From Rathayibacter caricis DSM 15933 (lineage in GTDB: Bacteria; Actinomycetota; Actinomycetes; Actinomycetales; Microbacteriaceae), in the NCBI RefSeq assembly GCF_003044275.1, contig NZ_PZPL01000001.1:2666001-2730000 (forward strand): a stretch of DNA of 64,000 nucleotides, given 5' to 3'. The position numbers were made by a program, and so were the translations under genes. Below, one piece after another: positions 60,033 through 64,000 of this stretch. Numbering within the stretch: the first letter of the stretch is position 1; each line of letters opens with the position of its first letter. Below the pieces are notes generated by a model. It saw nothing but the letters and a program-made list of their open reading frames with translations, ran no database searches and was not told the origin of the DNA.

Positions 60033-61901
60033 GTGCAGCTCACGCGCGCGCAAGTCTCGAACAGGAACAGAGTGCGAGCGGCAGTAGCGCTCGCCGGAGT
60101 CGCGGCAGTGGCGGCGAGCACGCTCGCCGCAGCAGGACCGGCGGCCGCGATCAACCGGACGGTGCCGGTCTCGCCGTCGCCGTACGTGTGGTCGGACACG
60201 TACAAGTACTCGACCGCGCAGGTGGAGGCCGTGTCAGGGGACGCGACGACGCTCGACATCGTCCTGCCGTCGACCGCGAAGCCTGCGGCGTTCACCGAGT
60301 GGTCGCACCCCGCCTACGAGACCATCGGATGGGAGATCCAGGACGGCGACGGCATCCTCCTCTCGGGCGACTCCACGCTGAACGCGACGACGAACTCGAT
60401 CACTCTGACCCTGGAGCAGCCGCTCGGCTCCTTCGGCCTGCCCGGGGCCAAGATCTCCCTCTTCGACGCGGTCGGCCCCGCCGCGGACGCCGTCGCTCCG
60501 CAGGGAGCCGCCACGAACACCGGTTTCATCCTCGACATCGACACCTTCGTGAGCGTCGCGGCACCTGGCGCGGGAGCCGACAACGTCATCGACCTGTCGA
60601 CCTCCACCGCCGCCGCGAAGGTCAACGGCGGCATCTTCTGGGCCGGCGGAGGACGACTGTCGCCCGTCGCCTCGGGTGACGCACTCGTGCTCGAATCCGG
60701 AGTCCCCGGGTTCTTCGACCTCCAGGGTGCCGGTGCGAAGGTGGGCATCGGAGCGAACCCCGACATCACCGCGCCGTTCACGGTGGACAGCGACGCATCG
60801 GCGATCTCGGTCACGCCCCCGCAGTCCTTCTTCGACCGCTACGCAGGCCAGGTCGGCACCACGCCCGACGCCGGCCCCTCCGTCGTGATCACGGGTGTGA
60901 GCAAGGGCGACGAGCAGCCGGCCGGCTCCGTCGTGCGCGTGAAGGCCCCCCTCACCGTCGACGGCACGCCGGTCACCCCGCCGCCCGCCGGCGGCCCGAC
61001 CGTCACCCGCCTCGCCGGCACCGACCGCCAGGGAACGGCCGTCGAGGTCTCCAAGTCGGTCTTCCGGACCCCCGGCGTCCCGGTCGTCTACATCGCCACC
61101 GGCTCGAACTTCCCCGACGCCCTCAGCGCCGGCCCGGCGGCGGCGAAGCAGGGCGGACCGCTCCTGCTCGTCGACACCGACTCGGTGAGCAAGGTCGTCA
61201 CGGATGAGCTGACGCGCCTCGCGCCGAAGAACATCGTCGTGGTCGGCTCCGCGCTCAGCGTCAGCGACCGCCTCCTCGGCCAGCTCTCCGCCTACGCGCC
61301 GGCCGGCAAGACCGTGCGCATCGGCGGAGTGGACCGCTACGACACGTCCCGTCAGCTCATCTCGCGGGTCTTCTCGGGCGGTTCGTCCGACGCATGGCTC
61401 GCCACGGGTGAGAAGTTCCCCGACGCCCTGAGCGCCAGCGCGGCGGCCGGCTCGTCCGACGCCCCGGTGGTCCTCGTCAACGGCGGACTGCCGTCGGCCG
61501 ACGTGACGACGCAGCGGATCGTCTCGGGCCTGCGCGTGACCGATCTGACCATCGCGGGCAGCGCGCTGTCGGTCAGCACCGGCATCGAGAACTCGCTCAC
61601 CGTGGCGAAGAAGACCCGCATCGGCGGAACGGACCGCTACGACACGTCGGAGCAGCTCAACCGAGCGGCCTTCGGCAAGGCCAGGACGGCCTTCTTCGCG
61701 ACCGGTGAGAAGTTCCCCGACGCCCTCGCGGGAGCGGCTGCGGCGGGCTACGCGAACGCGCCCCTGTTCGCCGTCCGGCCGGACTGCGTCCCGCAGGCCG
61801 TCCTGAACGACCTGAAGAACGCGGGAACGACGCGGGTCGTCCTGCTCGGCGGTGAGGGCACCCTGTCCGACGCCGTCGCGAAGCTCACGCCCTGCGCCTG
61901 A
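60033..61901 (+). CDS. Secreted cell wall-binding repeat 2 (CWB2) protein
   Basis: A 622-residue secreted protein. Residues 1-39 are a signal peptide (Ala-rich core, AAGPAAA cleavage region). Residues about 40-300 are a unique beta-rich, Ser/Thr/Asp-rich domain not recognised. Residues about 324-615 are three CWB2 repeats, starting RLAGTDRQGT, RIGGVDRYDT and RIGGTDRYDT, each with a FPDALS/A block; CWB2 modules anchor proteins non-covalently to wall polymers. GTG 60033 has GGAGGG upstream. It lies between lepA and hemW, which are usually neighbours, so it is an accessory insertion. Confidence 0.87.
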   Translation: MQLTRAQVSNRNRVRAAVALAGVAAVAASTLAAAGPAAAINRTVPVSPSPYVWSDTYKYSTAQVEAVSGDATTLDIVLPSTAKPAAFTEWSHPAYETIGWEIQDGDGILLSGDSTLNATTNSITLTLEQPLGSFGLPGAKISLFDAVGPAADAVAPQGAATNTGFILDIDTFVSVAAPGAGADNVIDLSTSTAAAKVNGGIFWAGGGRLSPVASGDALVLESGVPGFFDLQGAGAKVGIGANPDITAPFTVDSDASAISVTPPQSFFDRYAGQVGTTPDAGPSVVITGVSKGDEQPAGSVVRVKAPLTVDGTPVTPPPAGGPTVTRLAGTDRQGTAVEVSKSVFRTPGVPVVYIATGSNFPDALSAGPAAAKQGGPLLLVDTDSVSKVVTDELTRLAPKNIVVVGSALSVSDRLLGQLSAYAPAGKTVRIGGVDRYDTSRQLISRVFSGGSSDAWLATGEKFPDALSASAAAGSSDAPVVLVNGGLPSADVTTQRIVSGLRVTDLTIAGSALSVSTGIENSLTVAKKTRIGGTDRYDTSEQLNRAAFGKARTAFFATGEKFPDALAGAAAAGYANAPLFAVRPDCVPQAVLNDLKNAGTTRVVLLGGEGTLSDAVAKLTPCA

Positions 61902-61913
61902 GTCGACTCCCCG

Positions 61914-61959
61914 GAGCCCGGGTCCTCGCTGCTGACGGCAGGAGGGCCCGGGCTCTTCC
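61914..61959 (+). terminator. Terminator after the CWB2 gene
   Basis: GAGCCCGGG (61914-61922) pairs with CCCGGGCTC (61947-61955); the loop is long, followed by TTCCC. Confidence 0.55.
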
Positions 61960-61991
61960 CGTGCACCGGGCCCACCCGTCACACTGTCGGA

Positions 61992-61997
61992 TACGCT
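61992..61997 (+). promoter_or_regulatory. -10 box for the leader ORF/DUF1990/hemW transcript
   Basis: TACGCT ends 7 bases before ATG 62005 of a 32-codon ORF; leaderless transcript predicted. Confidence 0.6.
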
Positions 61998-62004
61998 GGG
62001 TCGA

Positions 62005-62103
62005 ATGGACGGACATGCCCGCGGGACGGGATCGGCGATGCTGACGGACTCGAGGACCTCACCTCTCGGCGAGGCCGCACCGGCGACGGGGGCCGCGAAG
62101 TGA
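62005..62103 (+). CDS. Predicted leaderless 32-residue ORF coupled to DUF1990 gene
   Basis: A 32-codon ORF beginning MDGHARGTGSAM, Gly/Ala/Thr-rich, with an ATG 7 bases after a TACGCT -10 box. Its TGA (62101-62103) overlaps the GTG of the DUF1990 gene (62100-62102). No transmembrane segment or known motif. Its composition resembles ordinary coding sequence, so it may be a real small protein or only a device delivering ribosomes to the next start. Confidence 0.5.
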   Translation: MDGHARGTGSAMLTDSRTSPLGEAAPATGAAK

Positions 62104-62753
62104 GCGTCCGGCGCTCGAGCTTCGAGGGGCAGCCGCAGGTCACCTACGCGGCCGTCGGCGGCACTCTCGCCCCCGACCTCCTCGAGTACCCGCCGGACGG
62201 CTTCACCGCCGAGCGGTTCGAGGCGCGCCTGGGCTCGGGCGACGAGCGCTTCGCCATCACGACCGCCTCGCTGATGACGTGGGGCGTGCAGCGCGGCAGC
62301 GGCATCCGCGTCGAGGACATCACCAGCGGCAGCGGCGTGCAGTACACCGGGGTCAACTTCGACTCGGCCGGCACCCCCATCGACCTCACGAGCCGCCCCA
62401 CTGAGGAGCGGTTCGGCCCGGACGGCACCCCCTACATCACCGCCGGCGTCACCGCCGTGCTCAAGATCGACCTCCTCGGCCGGACCTTCGACGCCCCCGT
62501 GCGCGTCGTCTACGTCGTCGACGAGCCCGATCAGGTCGGCTTCGCCTACGGCACGCTCGAGGGGCACCCCGAGAGCGGCGAGGAGTCCTTCGTGGTCGAG
62601 AAGCGGGCCGACGACTCCGTCTGGCTCGTCATCCGCGTCTTCTCGCGTCCCTCCACCCGCCTCTACCGACTCGGCACGCCCGTGCTGCGCGCGGTGCAGA
62701 AGAGGCAGGTCAAGAAGTACCTGCGCGCCCTGCTCCCGGCGCGCGTCAGCTGA
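62100..62753 (+). CDS. DUF1990 family protein
   Basis: A 217-residue cytosolic protein of the DUF1990 (YbgI/ChaB-unrelated, START-like) family, often next to hemW/lepA in actinomycetes; function unknown. VTYAAVGGTLAPDLLEYPPDGF at the N-terminus and VVYVVDEPDQVGFAYGTLEGHPESGEESFVVEKRADDSVWLVIRVFSRPS near residue 140-190 are the family blocks (the FAYGTLxGHPExGEExF motif). No ribosome site precedes GTG 62100, consistent with reinitiation after the 32-codon ORF. hemW starts 1 base after its stop. Confidence 0.8.
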   Translation: MSVRRSSFEGQPQVTYAAVGGTLAPDLLEYPPDGFTAERFEARLGSGDERFAITTASLMTWGVQRGSGIRVEDITSGSGVQYTGVNFDSAGTPIDLTSRPTEERFGPDGTPYITAGVTAVLKIDLLGRTFDAPVRVVYVVDEPDQVGFAYGTLEGHPESGEESFVVEKRADDSVWLVIRVFSRPSTRLYRLGTPVLRAVQKRQVKKYLRALLPARVS

Positions 62754-62754
62754 C

Positions 62755-63981
62755 GTGGGCAGCGCCCTCCCTCTCGCCGATCCCGCTCCGCTTGACGGGC
62801 TCCTGCCCGCCTCCGTCGCCACGGGCGCGGAGCAGCGCGACCTCGGCCTGTACGTCCACGTCCCGTTCTGCCGGGTGCGCTGCGGCTACTGCGACTTCAA
62901 CACCTACACCGCGACCGAGCTGCGCGGAGCGAAGCAGTCCGACTACGCCGAGCAGGCCGTCGCCGAGATGACGCTCGGCGCCGAGGTGCTCCGGCGGGCC
63001 GGGCTCCCCGAGCGGCCGGCCGCCACGGTCTTCTTCGGCGGAGGGACGCCCACGCTCCTCCCGGCCGAGGACCTCGTCCGCATGCTCGACGGGTTGCGCA
63101 TCCGCTTCGGCATCGCCGAGGGCGCCGAGATCACGACCGAGGCGAACCCCGACTCCGTCGACGCCGCCTACCTGCGCACGCTCGCCGACGCGGGATTCAC
63201 GCGGGTCAGCTTCGGGATGCAGTCGGCCGTGCCGCACGTGCTCGCGACCCTCGAGCGCACGCACGACCCCGAGCGCGTCCCGCTGGTGGTCGAGTGGGCG
63301 CGCGAGGCGGGCCTGCAGGTGAGCCTCGACCTCATCTACGGCACGCCGGGGGAGTCGCTCGCCGACTGGGAGCGCTCGCTCGACTCCGCCCTCGCGAACC
63401 GCCCCGACCACCTCTCGGCGTACGCGCTGATCGTCGAGGACGGCACCAAGCTCGCGCGCCAGATCCGCCGGGGCGAGGTGGCGACCCCCGACGACGACCT
63501 GACGGCGGACATGTACGAGCTGGCGGATGCCCGACTCGCGAGTGCGGGCTACTCCTGGTACGAGGTGAGCAACTGGGCGATCGACGACGCGCACCGGTCG
63601 CGGCACAACCTGTCGTACTGGCTCGGGCACGACTGGTGGGGCGTCGGACCGGGCGCGCACAGCCACGTGGGCGGTGTCCGCTGGTGGAACGTGAAGCACC
63701 CGGCGGCCTACGCCGACCGCCTGCGCGTGGGATCCTCCCCGGCGGCCGGCCGGGAGACGCTCGACGGGGCGACGCGCGGAGTCGAGGACGTGCTGCTGCG
63801 CTCGCGCCTGTCGGACGGGCTGCCGATCGACTCCATCGATCCGGAGCGCCGCCGCGAGGTCGCGGGCCTCATCGCCGACGGGCTGATCGAGGGTCGCGCG
63901 GCGCTGCAGGGCCGCGTGGTGCTGACGCTGCGCGGCCGTCTGCTGGCCGACGCGGTCGTGCGGCGCCTGACCGACGGCTGA
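62755..63981 (+). CDS. hemW: Heme chaperone HemW (radical SAM, formerly coproporphyrinogen III oxidase-like)
   Basis: A 408-residue radical SAM protein. The CX3CX2C cluster motif is Cys39-x3-Cys43-x2-Cys46 in HVPFCRVRCGYCDFN, which binds 4Fe-4S with SAM; FFGGGTPTLL and EANPDSV follow. The first Cys lies in the HVPFC context of HemW (chaperone inserting heme) rather than HemN, and the HemN tail is absent. Heme delivery fits the bd oxidase genes encoded elsewhere in the window. GTG 62755 is the likely start; it is the last gene of the window. Confidence 0.9.
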   Translation: MGSALPLADPAPLDGLLPASVATGAEQRDLGLYVHVPFCRVRCGYCDFNTYTATELRGAKQSDYAEQAVAEMTLGAEVLRRAGLPERPAATVFFGGGTPTLLPAEDLVRMLDGLRIRFGIAEGAEITTEANPDSVDAAYLRTLADAGFTRVSFGMQSAVPHVLATLERTHDPERVPLVVEWAREAGLQVSLDLIYGTPGESLADWERSLDSALANRPDHLSAYALIVEDGTKLARQIRRGEVATPDDDLTADMYELADARLASAGYSWYEVSNWAIDDAHRSRHNLSYWLGHDWWGVGPGAHSHVGGVRWWNVKHPAAYADRLRVGSSPAAGRETLDGATRGVEDVLLRSRLSDGLPIDSIDPERRREVAGLIADGLIEGRAALQGRVVLTLRGRLLADAVVRRLTDG

Positions 63982-63983
63982 TC

Positions 63984-64000
63984 CGGCGCCTCGAGACCCG
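63984..64000 (-). repeat. Start of another copy of the palindromic repeat (cut by window end)
   Basis: The reverse complement of the last bases reads CGGGTCTCGAGGCGCCG, matching the beginning of the degenerate repeat copy at 55461 (GGGTCTCGAGACGCGCC). It lies right after the hemW stop, an intergenic position like the 55171 array. Confidence 0.4.

Overview
The window is a high-GC (about 71 percent by eye) chromosomal segment of an actinomycete. Gene content and order fit the family Microbacteriaceae (a Rathayibacter, Clavibacter or Curtobacterium relative): leuCD-murA-plsC-gpsA-ddl-thiL-rsmD, recG-coaD, comEA-comEC-holA-rpsT-lepA-hemW, a cydABDC block and F420 genes. Genus is an inference. Many genes start with GTG, neighbouring genes often overlap by the 4-base GTGA/ATGA pattern, and many promoters place a TANNNT -10 box 6-7 bases before the start codon, the signature of leaderless mRNAs.

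Layout. 1-3200: M20 peptidase fragment, NUDIX hydrolase, MBL hydrolase, secreted GH26-like glycosidase, tRNA-Glu. 3300-5284: TerC-type transporter behind a structured leader, PP2C phosphatase. 5359-8993: leuCD-murA, preceded by a very short leucine-rich leader peptide. 9089-11461: drug-type ABC exporter and a one-helix membrane protein. 11560-17003: plsC-gpsA-ddl-GntR, DUF3515 lipoprotein, thiL, rsmD. 17085-21701: moxR-DUF58-transglutaminase operon. 21709-26723: recG, coaD, F420 genes cofE-cofC, class IV aminotransferase. 26750-31516: class A PBP with an overlapping cytoplasmic-type nuclease gene, and a divergent MFS exporter. 31611-34867: YceI, App1-like phosphatase, SRAP/HMCES protein, TetR. 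35031-38228: four-gene osmoprotectant ABC importer. 38283-39519: DedA and TetR. 39937-45656: cydABDC (bd oxidase plus its assembly exporter). 45646-48322: truncated AlkD-like protein and pabC/pabB sharing one promoter. 48405-50987: leuS. 51094-55165: comEA-comEC-holA. 55171-55786: palindromic tandem repeats and a long perfect-stem terminator. 55800-64000: rpsT, aminotransferase-GNAT, lepA, cell-wall-binding secreted protein, DUF1990, hemW.

The region is mostly ordinary core chromosome. No phage, transposase, CRISPR array or defence island is visible. The most interesting signals lie in short regulatory sequence. One is a 16-codon leaderless ORF before leuC with four consecutive Leu codons, immediately followed by a 10-bp hairpin; this looks like ribosome-mediated leucine attenuation. 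Two others are leaderless small ORFs (6 and 32 codons) whose stop codons overlap the start codons of an MFS exporter and a DUF1990 gene, which looks like translational coupling. There are also divergent gene pairs with overlapping -10 boxes, folded leaders before terC and rpsT, and a palindromic operator before yceI.

All calls come from reading the sequence and known family motifs. No database search was run.
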